NCBI GenBank assembly: GCA_020633055.1
Contig: JACKEJ010000010.1
Location: 1-64,000 of the forward strand
Direction of reading: 5' to 3'
Source: Sandaracinaceae bacterium
GTDB taxonomy: Bacteria > Myxococcota_A > Polyangia > Polyangiales > Houyiibacteriaceae
Length of the DNA: 64,000 nt
Position numbers and translations under genes: made by a program. The notes below the pieces were generated by a model, which saw only the letters and a program-made list of their open reading frames with translations, ran no database searches and was not told the origin of the DNA. Within the stretch, counting starts at the first letter, position 1. Every line of letters begins with the position of its first letter. Positions 17,949-26,194 of the stretch are shown in pieces.

Positions 17949-19886
17949 CTAGCGTCCCCCTCGGGCAGCCCGGCCTCGACGGGCCGGCGTTCCGCGTCTC
18001 GCGCCGCCGCTCTCACTGCCTCGCGCGGGCTCGGTGCGCGGCACGCTGCCCGCCAGGTACTCCTGCAGGATACGCGTGGCGATGGGCGCCGCGTTACGAC
18101 CGCCAGCGCCGCCGTGCTCGACGAGCACCACGATGGCCACCTGCGGATCTTCCGAGGGCGCGAAGCCCGCGAACCACGCGTGCGACTGGCGGAAGTAGGC
18201 GGCGCGCCGCGCGTCACCCGAGCGCTGGCTGCCGGGCGCGACCTCGGCCGTGCCCGTCTTACCGCTGATGGACACGCCGCCCGCGATGAGCGCGCCGTAC
18301 GCGGTACCCTCTTCGTCGTTGACGACGCCCCGCAGCGCCTCGGCGTTGAAGGCCAGGTGCTCTGGGTCGATGCCCAGGCGGCGGCGCACGTGCGGCTCGG
18401 GCTCTTCCACCACCGCTCCGTCGGGCGTCTCGATGCGCTCGATGAGCTGCGGCGCATAGAGCACGCCGCCGTTCGCCAGCGCGGCGTACGCGAGGGCCAG
18501 CTGCAGCAGCGTCACGCGCGTGTTTCCCTGACCGATGGCGGTGTTGAGCGTGTAGCCCACGCGGAACTGACCGTAGTGCTCCTCGTACCACTCGCGCGAC
18601 GCGAGGAACCCGCGCGCCTCGCTGTTGATGCCGATGCCCGTGCGCTCGGCCAGGCCGAAGTCGCGTGCGTAACGGTTGAGGCGGTCGAGGCCCACGCGCT
18701 CGGCCAGGGCCCAGAAGTAGACGTTGCACGACTGCACGAGGGCGGAGCGCATGTCCACGTCCTCGTGCCGCGCCGTGCAGCGCATGCGCTGCCGACCGAT
18801 GGTGAGCGAGCCCTCGCAGAAGACGCGCTCGCGCGGGTCCATGGCGCCCTCTTGCAGCGCGGAGAGCGCGCTGAAGGGCTTGAACGTGGAGCCCGGGAAG
18901 AATGTGTCGTAGATGGTCTTGTCGATCAGGGGCCGGTGCGGGTTCTCGACCAGCTCGTTGTAGCGCTCCTGCGACATGCGCCCGGTGAGCTCGTTCAGGT
19001 CGTACGAAGGCTTCGAGTACAGCGCGCGGATGCGCCCCGAGTGCACGTCCACCACGACGACACCACCAGACGGATGCCCCTGGAACGCCCGCTGCGCCAT
19101 GCGCATGAGCTCCATGTCGAGCGTGAGCACCACGTCGTGGCCCGGCACGGCGGGCCGGTGCATCTCCCCCTCGAGCTGCGGCGCCTCCTGCTCGCTCAGC
19201 CGCCGGCCGCGCGCGTTGACCATCACGTGCCGGAAGCCGCGCCGACCACGCAGCACGCTCTCCAAGCTGCGCTCGATGCCCATGCGACCCAGTCGGTCGC
19301 CCGCGCGGTAGTAGTTCTGGTCGGCGAGGCGCTCGAGGTCCTCGGCGCTCACCTCGTTCAGGTAGCCCACCGTGTGCGCACCGAGCGCGCCGAAGGCGTA
19401 CTGCCGCACCGGCCCTGCCACGACGTCGATGCCAGGCAGGTCGGGCCCGTGTTCCTCGAGCGCCGCCACCTGGTCGCGCGTCACGTCTGCGAAGGCGCGG
19501 ATCTGGTGCGACCGCCTGCGCACGTCCACGGTCTGGATGCGGCGCCGGAAGGCCTGCGCATCCTCGGCCGTGAGCCCCATCAAACTGGTGGTGAGCTCGA
19601 TCTGCTCGTCCGACAGCAGCGACGGTGTCGCGTAGACCGTGTACGACGCCCGGTTGGTGGCGATGGTCTGCCCGCGCGTGTCGCGGATGATGCCACGTGT
19701 GGCGCGCTCCGTGAGCGTCTTGGTGATGTTGTCGAGGGACGCCGCGGACCACTCGTCGGCCTGCACCACCTGCAGCGACAGCATGCGCACCATGAGCGCG
19801 CCGTAGGCGAGGAACGCCACGAGCGCGAACCACTTGTAGCGCTTGCGGAACTCGCCGACCTCGCGGCGCTGGGAGAGCATGATCAT
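17949..19886 (-). CDS. mrdA: Penicillin-binding protein 2 (class B transpeptidase)
   Basis: 645 residues. One N-terminal membrane helix (WFALVAFLAYGALMVRMLSL), then the dimerisation domain (RGIIRDTRGQTIATNRASY) and the transpeptidase domain. Active-site motifs: SxxK in GSTFKPF near residue 331, SxN in QSCNVYF near 385, KTG in SGKTGTAEVAPG near 541. It cross-links peptidoglycan of the lateral wall together with RodA. The start overlaps the mreD stop by 4 bases (ATGA). The C-terminal 30 residues are Arg/Gly-rich and disordered, an addition not needed for catalysis. Confidence 0.95.
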   Translation of the reverse strand: MIMLSQRREVGEFRKRYKWFALVAFLAYGALMVRMLSLQVVQADEWSAASLDNITKTLTERATRGIIRDTRGQTIATNRASYTVYATPSLLSDEQIELTTSLMGLTAEDAQAFRRRIQTVDVRRRSHQIRAFADVTRDQVAALEEHGPDLPGIDVVAGPVRQYAFGALGAHTVGYLNEVSAEDLERLADQNYYRAGDRLGRMGIERSLESVLRGRRGFRHVMVNARGRRLSEQEAPQLEGEMHRPAVPGHDVVLTLDMELMRMAQRAFQGHPSGGVVVVDVHSGRIRALYSKPSYDLNELTGRMSQERYNELVENPHRPLIDKTIYDTFFPGSTFKPFSALSALQEGAMDPRERVFCEGSLTIGRQRMRCTARHEDVDMRSALVQSCNVYFWALAERVGLDRLNRYARDFGLAERTGIGINSEARGFLASREWYEEHYGQFRVGYTLNTAIGQGNTRVTLLQLALAYAALANGGVLYAPQLIERIETPDGAVVEEPEPHVRRRLGIDPEHLAFNAEALRGVVNDEEGTAYGALIAGGVSISGKTGTAEVAPGSQRSGDARRAAYFRQSHAWFAGFAPSEDPQVAIVVLVEHGGAGGRNAAPIATRILQEYLAGSVPRTEPARGSESGGARRGTPARRGRAARGGR

Positions 19887-20422
19887 GCGCTGGCCGTCTC
19901 CCTGCGGCCGGTCGCCGTGTCCTCGATGGCGCGCATCGTCGCGAACACCGCGGGGGACACGATGGCCGTCATCAAGGCTGTCGACACCGTGCTGAACACC
20001 AGGAGGCGCGAGCCCCCCTCGACTGCGAAGGGCGCCTCAGCCTCGAACACGGAGCGCACGCCCGTAGTGGCCAAGCCGAACAGGATGGACGCGACGAAGG
20101 TGAGGCCCACCTGAAACCACGGACCACGCAGAAACACGCGCAGCCCCATACCGCGCACGATGAAGTACGTGGCCACGGTGAGGAAGGTGTGGACGCTCAT
20201 GGGCAGGCCCGTGAAGTGGTCCGAGAGGTAGCCGATGACGAACGCGATGACGGCCCCGCGCAGCAGCTTCACGTCGGGCGACACCCCCACGAAGATCGCG
20301 ATCGGCAGCACCAGCTGCGGCGTGAAGGCGCCGAACGCGAACGCCCGCCACATGACCGACCGCAGCAGCAAGAGCGCGAAGCCCAGCGCCACGATCAGGA
20401 CGCTGCGGGCCACCACGCTCAT
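19883..20422 (-). CDS. mreD: Rod shape-determining protein MreD
   Basis: 179 residues, five to six membrane helices, with the family features PQLVLPIAIFVGVSP (charged loop after the second helix) and GYLSDHFTGLPMSVHTFLTVATYF. MreD is a small integral membrane protein of the elongasome that couples MreC to the SEDS/PBP machinery. It overlaps mreC upstream by 4 bases and mrdA downstream by 4 bases, so the three are translationally coupled. The family diverges in sequence; the call relies mainly on topology, size and position. Confidence 0.9.
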   Translation of the reverse strand: MSVVARSVLIVALGFALLLLRSVMWRAFAFGAFTPQLVLPIAIFVGVSPDVKLLRGAVIAFVIGYLSDHFTGLPMSVHTFLTVATYFIVRGMGLRVFLRGPWFQVGLTFVASILFGLATTGVRSVFEAEAPFAVEGGSRLLVFSTVSTALMTAIVSPAVFATMRAIEDTATGRRETASA

Positions 20423-21312
20423 CGACGCCCCTCCAGCTCCACGTCGGGCACGTCGGCCGAGCGCTCGTCGGCGGTCTGCTCCCGCGACCCACTGGTCAAG
20501 ATGAGCACCTCCTCGAGGGACGAGAAGTCCACGGACGGAGTGACCTCGGCCTGCTGGTAGAGGCCGAACTCGCGCCGCGTCACCTGCGTGACCTGCCCCA
20601 CGAGGATGCTGGCCGGGAAGCGGTGGCCGAGGCCGCTGGTATAGACGTCGTCGCCCTCGCGGATCTCGTCGGTGCGCTCGAGGTACTCGATGCGGGCCGC
20701 GTAGCGGTTGCGCTCACCCGTCCCGCGGAGCATGCCGCGGGTGCCCGTGCGGGGGATGATGATGTCCACGGCGCTCTGCTGATCGACCGTCAGGCGCACG
20801 TCCGCGCGGTGGCCCGTGAGCCTCGACACCTGCCCCACCAATCCCTCGGAGGACACCACCGGCATACCCACGCGCACGCGGTCGCGCTCGCCCCGGTCCA
20901 CGACCAGGCGCACGACGCGGAAGTACTCCGAGGTGTCTTTGCCGATCACTTGTGCGCTCACCGAGTCACCGCCGATGCGCGTCCGCAGCTCGAGCAGCTG
21001 CCGCAGGCGCTCGTTCTCGTGACCCAACAGCCGGAGCTGGCGGTTTTCTTCCCGATAGCGGGTGTTGTCGAGGCGCAGGCGCTCGTTCTCGCGGCCGACG
21101 TCCACCAGGTAGAAGTACTCCTGGATGACGGCGCCGACCGAGTCCGCCGCGCTCACCCCGGCCTCTTGCAGCCAGCCGCTCAGCTCGATGATGACCTTGT
21201 CGAGCGCGTTGACCTTCGACGGGTCCTTCAGGTTGGCCTGCAGGACGAGGAACGGCAGGATCAACAGCGCTACGGAGATCACCGCATCTCGAAACCGCCG
21301 AAGTGTATTCAT
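20419..21312 (-). CDS. mreC: Rod shape-determining protein MreC
   Basis: 297 residues: a short cytoplasmic N-terminus, one membrane helix (AVISVALLILPFLVLQA), a periplasmic coiled coil (RLRLDNTRYREENRQLRLLGHE), then the two beta-barrel lobes with VIGKDTSEYFRVVRLVVDRG, VSSEGLVGQVSRL and TRGMLRGTG. MreC forms filaments in the periplasm that activate PBP2. It lies 58 bases downstream of mreB and overlaps mreD. The last 35 residues are charged and probably disordered. Confidence 0.93.
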   Translation of the reverse strand: MNTLRRFRDAVISVALLILPFLVLQANLKDPSKVNALDKVIIELSGWLQEAGVSAADSVGAVIQEYFYLVDVGRENERLRLDNTRYREENRQLRLLGHENERLRQLLELRTRIGGDSVSAQVIGKDTSEYFRVVRLVVDRGERDRVRVGMPVVSSEGLVGQVSRLTGHRADVRLTVDQQSAVDIIIPRTGTRGMLRGTGERNRYAARIEYLERTDEIREGDDVYTSGLGHRFPASILVGQVTQVTRREFGLYQQAEVTPSVDFSSLEEVLILTSGSREQTADERSADVPDVELEGRR

Positions 21313-21370
21313 GCGCCCTTCGGATCCCAGTCGGGAGCCCCGCCGTCGCCGCAGCGAGCGAGGTCAGCGG

Positions 21371-22405
21371 CTATTGGATCGTCACTTCCTTGAGCAGCCG
21401 CGGGTGGTCGAGGACCTTCCCCGAGCCCAGCACGACTGCGCTGATCGGATCGTCCGCCACCATCACGGGCAGGCCTGTCTCCTCGCGGAGCAGGACGTCC
21501 AGGTTGCGCAGGAGGGCGCCGCCCCCCGTGAGCACGATGCCCTTGTCGACGATGTCGGCCGAGAGCTCGGGCGGCGTGCGCTCGAGCGCCGTCATCACGG
21601 CCTCGACGATGGCGTTGATGGGCTCGCTGAGGGCGTCGCGGATCTCGTCGCCGTTGACCACCACGGTCTTGGGCACACCCGCGACCAGGTCGCGGCCCTT
21701 GACCTCCATGCTGAGGGTGTCTTCGCCGGCGTGGGCGTTGCCGATGGTGCACTTCACGCGCTCGGCGGTCTGCTCGCCCACCAGCAGGTTGTACTTGCGC
21801 TTCATGTACGCGACGATCGCGTCGTCCATCTTGTCGCCGCCGACGCGCACCGACTGCGAGTACACGATGCCGGCCAGCGAGATGACCGCCACCTCGGTGG
21901 TGCCGCCTCCGATGTCCACGACCATGTTGCCGCTGGGCTCGGTGATGGGCAGGCCTGCACCGATGGCGGCCGCCATGGGCTCCTCGATGAGGTAGACCTC
22001 GCGGGCACGAGCGCCCTCGGCGGCTTCCTTGACGGCGCGCTTCTCCACCTCGGTGATGCCGAAGGGGACGCAGATGATGATGCGGGGACGCACCAGGGTG
22101 CTGCGGTTGTGCGCCTTGTTGATGAAGTAGCGCAGCATCGCCTCGGTGATCTCGAAGTCGGCGATGACGCCATCACGGAGGGGACGCACGGCCACCACGG
22201 AGCCGGGGGTGCGCCCGAGCATCTCCTTGGCCGCCTTGCCCACCTCGAGCACCTTCTTGCCGCCGCGCGGGTCGCGCTGTACCGCAACGACCGAGGGCTC
22301 ACAGCTGACGATGCCACGGCCCTTGACGTAGATGAGCGTCGTGGCCGTGCCAAGGTCGATGGCGAGGTCGTTGGAGAAGAGTCCGTATAGCCAGTCGAAT
22401 AGCAT
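21371..22405 (-). CDS. mreB: Actin-like rod-shape protein MreB
   Basis: 344 residues of the actin fold. ATP phosphate-binding loops are intact: DLAIDLGTATTLIYVKGRG near the N-terminus, MVVDIGGGTTEVAVISL, and the adenosine loop VLTGGGALLRNLD. The family sequence RPRIIICVPFGITEVEKRAV is nearly canonical. MreB polymerises under the inner membrane and organises lateral wall synthesis. It is the first gene of the cluster; its leader has a 7-base stem at 22418-22435, and the 435-base region beyond holds further dyads. No deviation from normal length. Confidence 0.97.
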   Translation of the reverse strand: MLFDWLYGLFSNDLAIDLGTATTLIYVKGRGIVSCEPSVVAVQRDPRGGKKVLEVGKAAKEMLGRTPGSVVAVRPLRDGVIADFEITEAMLRYFINKAHNRSTLVRPRIIICVPFGITEVEKRAVKEAAEGARAREVYLIEEPMAAAIGAGLPITEPSGNMVVDIGGGTTEVAVISLAGIVYSQSVRVGGDKMDDAIVAYMKRKYNLLVGEQTAERVKCTIGNAHAGEDTLSMEVKGRDLVAGVPKTVVVNGDEIRDALSEPINAIVEAVMTALERTPPELSADIVDKGIVLTGGGALLRNLDVLLREETGLPVMVADDPISAVVLGSGKVLDHPRLLKEVTIQ

Positions 22406-22417
22406 CGGGACGAACCT

Positions 22418-22435
22418 GCGAGCCGCGGGGCTCGC
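22418..22435 (-). promoter_or_regulatory. mreB: Stem-loop in the mreB leader
   Basis: GCGAGCC (22418-22424) and GGCTCGC (22429-22435) form a 7-base stem with a 4-base loop, ending 12 bases upstream of the mreB ATG. On the transcript it would sit beside the ribosome binding region (AGG about 9 bases before the start). Confidence 0.45.
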
Positions 22436-22622
22436 CTAGAGGACAGTACAATGGGGGTGAAAGACCGGGGTTCGGTGCAAGGGTGGGGTCAGGCCAGCCC
22501 GTGGTCGACCCAAACCCACGGCGTGCGTTCTTTCATCCACGAACGCGGGAGAATGGTCTTAACAGATCGGTTGGGGTCGATCAAGGAGCCGCCTGGGACA
22601 CGCAGGGGAGTCCCGGGCGGCC

Positions 22623-22644
22623 GGGTGTCGGATGGCCGACACCC
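22623..22644. repeat. Strong 9-base stem-loop
   Basis: GGGTGTCGG (22623-22631), loop ATGG, CCGACACCC (22636-22644): a perfect 9-base stem with a tetraloop. There is no following T-run, so terminator function is uncertain. It could end a short transcript from the mreB side or be part of a structured leader. Confidence 0.55.
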
Positions 22645-22707
22645 AGAATGTCACGAGAATCTGGCTCGAGGAGCGGGCCAGAGCCCCGATGATACGCGGG
22701 GTCGCCA

Positions 22708-22734
22708 TGTTGTGCGAATATGTCGCACAACATC
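22708..22734. promoter_or_regulatory. 27-base perfect inverted repeat, candidate operator
   Basis: ATGTTGTGCGA (22708-22718), centre ATATG, TCGCACAACAT (22724-22734). Eleven-base arms without a mismatch. It is 107 bases before the sigma factor ATG and about 300 before mreB. The TTGTG...CACAA core recalls Rex sites but the centre is 3 bases too long. The length suits a dimeric regulator or a stable hairpin. Confidence 0.55.
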
Positions 22735-22840
22735 CTTCATGTAGGGTTCCGTGGACGAGCCGCGGCGGGCATCATGAGTGATCTGACCTTCCTGCAAACT
22801 CTGACCCAAGGATGACGCGCCTCACGGTTCCCATAGCCAG

Positions 22841-23563
22841 ATGACGACCCAAGACGACGAGCGCGGCCCACAGGGGGCAGAGGCGCGCGGCCGCGAGGCG
22901 GCCGAGCTGGTCGCGGCCGCGAAGGCCGGGGACCAGCGCGCGTTCGAGGCGCTCGTCATTCGCTATAGGCCCCGCATCTACGCCTTGGCGCTGCACCTCA
23001 CGGGGAGCCCGTCCGACGCCGACGACATCACGCAAGACGCCTTCCTACGCGCCTACGCACGGCTGCCCGAGTTCGAGGGCCGCAGCCAGTTCTTCACGTG
23101 GCTGTACCGCATCGCGCTGCACCGCGCGCTCAACATCAAGCGCAACCGCGGGCGCCGCCCCACCACGCCCCTCGACGACCCACGCATCACCGCCGCCGTC
23201 GCCGTGGACGCGGCCGGCGACCCGGCGCGCACGCTGGAGCTCCAGGAGGCCTATGGGCACCTGCTGGCCGCGTTCGACCGGCTCAGCCCGATGCTGCGCA
23301 CCACCGTCGTGCTGACCACGCTGCAGGGGCTCAACTACAGCGAGGCGGCCGTCGTGCTCGACACCACCGAGGGCACCATCGCGTGGCGCGTGCACGAGGC
23401 GCGCAAGAAACTGCGCGACGAGATGACCCGCCTGCTCAAGGACCCCACGCCGGTGGAGGCCAAGCGCCGGGCGCGGCGCATCAGCCACATGCGCGATAGG
23501 CCCGAGATGTGGACGGCCGCCATCGGCCAGCTGCTGGGTGACGGCAACGGTCACGTCGCGTAG
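22841..23563 (+). CDS. ECF-type RNA polymerase sigma factor (sigma-70 family)
   Basis: 240 residues. Region 2 is clear: FEALVIRYRPRIYALALHLTG, DADDITQDAFLRAYARLPEFEG, SQFFTWLYRIALHRALNIKR. Region 4: LSPMLRTTVVLTTLQGLNYSEAAVVLDTTEGTIAWRVHEARKKLR. There is no sigma-3 domain, as in ECF factors. A 45-residue extension after region 4 (from KDPTPVEAKRRARRIS to the end) is unusual and might contact a regulator. No anti-sigma factor gene is adjacent; the next gene encodes an HD protein. The start lacks a good Shine-Dalgarno sequence, and the 27-base dyad at 22708 may control it. Confidence 0.9.
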   Translation: MTTQDDERGPQGAEARGREAAELVAAAKAGDQRAFEALVIRYRPRIYALALHLTGSPSDADDITQDAFLRAYARLPEFEGRSQFFTWLYRIALHRALNIKRNRGRRPTTPLDDPRITAAVAVDAAGDPARTLELQEAYGHLLAAFDRLSPMLRTTVVLTTLQGLNYSEAAVVLDTTEGTIAWRVHEARKKLRDEMTRLLKDPTPVEAKRRARRISHMRDRPEMWTAAIGQLLGDGNGHVA

Positions 23564-23572
23564 CGTGCGCGC

Positions 23573-24277
23573 ATGTCGGCCTCCCCCGCCTCGCCTCCCG
23601 GCGCGCTGACGCGCGCTGCGCTGCTCGACCTGATCGCCGGTGACCCCGCGCTCACGACCATCATGGAGCGCGTGGCGCCGCGGCTCGCGGGAGACTCGGG
23701 GCACGACGTGGAGCACGCTCTGCGCGTGGCGCGTGCTGGCCTCCAGCTGGGCGAAGGGCATGTGGACGAACGCGAGATGATCGCCGCCGCGCTGCTGCAC
23801 GACGTGGTGAACCTCCCCAAGGATCACCCAGACCGCGCGCTGGCGAGCGAGCAGAGCGCGGCGATGGCGCGCACGTGGCTGCTGGAGCTCGGCTTCGCGC
23901 CCGAGGCAGCGGCGCGCGTGGGCGACGCGGTGCGCACGCACAGCTTCAGCCGGGGCGAGGCACCCACTTCGGCGCTCGGCGACGCCCTGCAGGACGCAGA
24001 CCGGCTCGAGGCGCTCGGGGTGATCGGGGTGTTCCGCACCATTTCGACCGGCACGCACATGGGCGCGAACTACTTTCACGCCAGCGACCCATGGGCCGTC
24101 GAGCGCGCGCTCGACGACAAGCGCTACAGCGTGGACCACTTCTTCACCAAGCTGTTCGGGCTGGCGGAGACCATGCGTACCGACGCCGGCCGAGCGGAAG
24201 CCACGCGGCGCGCGGACGTCATGCGCACGCTGCTGACCCAGCTGGGCCGGGAGCTGGGCGTGCCGCTTCAGGACTGA
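23573..24277 (+). CDS. HD-domain phosphohydrolase of the YedJ type
   Basis: 234 residues. The metal-binding pattern of HD hydrolases is present: first His in SGHDVEHALRVARAG (about residue 44), the HD doublet in AAALLHDVVNLPKDHPD, a later His in AVRTHSFSRGEAPTS and Asp in LQDADRLEALGVIGVFRT. The phrases match the YedJ/uncharacterised HD group, which may hydrolyse nucleotides or related phosphates. The ATG is 9 bases after the sigma factor stop, so the two are co-transcribed. The substrate is unknown. Confidence 0.82.
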   Translation: MSASPASPPGALTRAALLDLIAGDPALTTIMERVAPRLAGDSGHDVEHALRVARAGLQLGEGHVDEREMIAAALLHDVVNLPKDHPDRALASEQSAAMARTWLLELGFAPEAAARVGDAVRTHSFSRGEAPTSALGDALQDADRLEALGVIGVFRTISTGTHMGANYFHASDPWAVERALDDKRYSVDHFFTKLFGLAETMRTDAGRAEATRRADVMRTLLTQLGRELGVPLQD

Positions 24278-24347
24278 GAGGCTCTCGGCTGGGCGCGCTC
24301 CCCTCGGGCCGCGGCTTACGACTGCGCTCGCCGCGTCTCGGCTCGCT

Positions 24348-26132
24348 TCAACGCCGAGGGGCGCAGCGCACCGGACGCTCGCCCTGATAGTCCACCCGCA
24401 GGTGGGCCGGGTCGAAGAGCGCGGGCGAACGTCCGTCGATGCTCCCCCCGCGCTCGGACAGCAGCTGGGCGATGCGGTCGCGCATCGGAGGGCCAGCCTC
24501 GATGGTCACCGCGCCCTCCGCGCGCAGCCTGCCAAACGCGTGGCGGTCGCCCGTCGCCAGAAAGTCGTTGGTGACCATCTGCAGCGCGCGCGAGTCGGGG
24601 ACGGACCGCCCGCGCGCGTCGAGGAGCTGCACGGTGAGCGCCCCGTGCGCGCAGCGGGCCCGCACGCGCATCCCGCTGAGCAGGAGCAGGCCGTTGTCGG
24701 AGCCGAGGTTGGCCTCGTACATCTCGCGCACCTCGCGCGCGGACATGCGCACCAGCGCGAAGCGGTTGTCGAAGGGGATGGCCTCGTACAGCTCTCCGTA
24801 CGTGAGCGGCCCCGCCGCGATGGAGTGCCGCACCCCCCCCGCGTTCAGCACGGCCAAGTCGGACGCCGGATAGAGCGCGAGCATGAGGTCCGTGAGCAGG
24901 TTCCCGAGCGGCCCCTCGTCGCGGTGGCGGCGCTGCAGGGGCACGGGCACCTCCACGCCGAGCGGACGCGCCCGCAGCTGCTCGGCGTTGGCCAGCGCGT
25001 CACGCGTGGCGGCGAGGACGCCCTCGTGCGGCGTGACGAGCGCCCCCTCGTACTCGCCCGTCTCGCACTCATCGAGCGTGCCGTGTTCGTTCCGGCAGAT
25101 GAAACGCGGCGGGTAGAGCCGTACATCGGGCGCGCCACCGCCGGGCACCAGTGTCAGGTCCGCGCGTCCGAACGCCGCCCCGTTGGCGTAGCTCTCGATG
25201 ATGGGGACGCCATGGACGACGTGCGCGATCCCCGCGTGCGAGTGACCCGCGACCACCAAGTCGACGACGCCCGGCCCCAGCTCGCGCGCCAGCCCGAAGA
25301 TCTCCTCGTCGGGATCGCAGCTGCGCAGGTCGTGCGGGTCGTCGAAGCTGCCGCAGCGCCCGCCCGCGTGGACCGTCAGGAGCACCACCTGCGCCCCTGC
25401 CGCGCGCAGTGTCGCTGCGGCTTCCTTCACGGCGGGTGCCAGCGGCATGACCTCGAGGTCCCGCACGTTGTCGGCCAGCGTGGACTCGAGCGCCTCGGCC
25501 GTGGTCCCGCCGATGACGCCCACCTTCACGCCTGCGGTGTGCGTGTCGTCGAGCATCACGAAGGGGCGCACGCCGGGCCAGTCGAGCGGGCGCCCGTCGC
25601 GGTAGCGCAGGTTCGCCACCAGCAGCGGGAAGCGCATCTCGGCCACGCGCGCGCGCAGGGCACCGCGGGGGTCCTGGTCGGCGCGGCTGGGTGTGGCGTC
25701 CGAGCCCTCGGGGCCGTAGTCGAACTCGTGGTTACCGAGCGCGGCCGCGTCGTAGCGGAGCGCATTGAAGGCCGCCACCATGGGCGCGCCCTCGGCCATG
25801 TTGGACTCGAGCGTGCCCTGGAACATGTCTCCCGCGTCGAGGAGAACGACGGCGCCCCCATCGCGCTCACGTGCGCGCCGCAGGTTCGCGACGTATCCAC
25901 CGACGACCGCCATACGGCCGACGCGCCCGTGGACATCGTTCGTCCCGATGACGCTCAGCGTGACGGGGCCCGGCGCTTCGGGCGGGGCCTCCGGCTCGGG
26001 CGGCGCTGCGTTCTCGGGCTCCCGCACGGCCGCAGCGGGCCGCGAACACCCGGGCAGGCCGAGCAGCGACGAGAGCACCGCGAGGAGCTGGAAGAGCAGG
26101 AGGAGCGCAGAGGTGTGCGGGCGCGCGCGCAT
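24348..26132 (-). CDS. 5'-nucleotidase/UshA-family metallophosphatase, lipoprotein
   Basis: 594 residues from ATG 26132. A lipoprotein-type signal ends at LGLPGC29. The metallophosphatase domain has D-x-H in SVIGTNDVHGRVG, GD in LLDAGDMFQGT, GNHE in AALGNHEFDYG, and later VAGHSHAG with the two metal histidines. The C-terminal 5_nucleotid_C domain carries the substrate-binding NAGGVRHSIAAG and YEAIPFDNRFALVRM. Enzymes of this family hydrolyse nucleotides or UDP-sugars in the periplasm. It is the last gene of a run starting with tetR-holB-hemH; its start is 62 bases beyond the hemH stop. The upstream open frame to 26861 is hemH in a wrong frame. Confidence 0.88.
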   Translation of the reverse strand: MRARPHTSALLLLFQLLAVLSSLLGLPGCSRPAAAVREPENAAPPEPEAPPEAPGPVTLSVIGTNDVHGRVGRMAVVGGYVANLRRARERDGGAVVLLDAGDMFQGTLESNMAEGAPMVAAFNALRYDAAALGNHEFDYGPEGSDATPSRADQDPRGALRARVAEMRFPLLVANLRYRDGRPLDWPGVRPFVMLDDTHTAGVKVGVIGGTTAEALESTLADNVRDLEVMPLAPAVKEAAATLRAAGAQVVLLTVHAGGRCGSFDDPHDLRSCDPDEEIFGLARELGPGVVDLVVAGHSHAGIAHVVHGVPIIESYANGAAFGRADLTLVPGGGAPDVRLYPPRFICRNEHGTLDECETGEYEGALVTPHEGVLAATRDALANAEQLRARPLGVEVPVPLQRRHRDEGPLGNLLTDLMLALYPASDLAVLNAGGVRHSIAAGPLTYGELYEAIPFDNRFALVRMSAREVREMYEANLGSDNGLLLLSGMRVRARCAHGALTVQLLDARGRSVPDSRALQMVTNDFLATGDRHAFGRLRAEGAVTIEAGPPMRDRIAQLLSERGGSIDGRSPALFDPAHLRVDYQGERPVRCAPRR

Positions 26133-26194
26133 GCGCTGCCGATGGTAGCTGCGCACGCGCCAGATGCCCAAGCGGCCGTGTCCCGCGCCCGCGT

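Larger units (their letters stand above)
22406..22840. other. 435-base divergent intergenic region between mreB and the ECF sigma gene
   Basis: No convincing gene is present; a 97-codon open frame at 22451-22744 has no coding character. The region contains three clean dyads: 22418-22435 (mreB leader), 22623-22644 and 22708-22734. It must hold the mreB operon promoter and the promoter of the sigma factor gene. It is moderately AT-richer near 22700-22800. Confidence 0.6.

Noticed and set aside
22708..22734. Rex-type redox operator
   Set aside because: TTGTG and CACAA are present but separated by 11 bases instead of 8.
22451..22744. Possible small protein in the mreB/sigma intergenic gap
   Set aside because: No ribosome binding site, no coding composition, and it covers the dyads.
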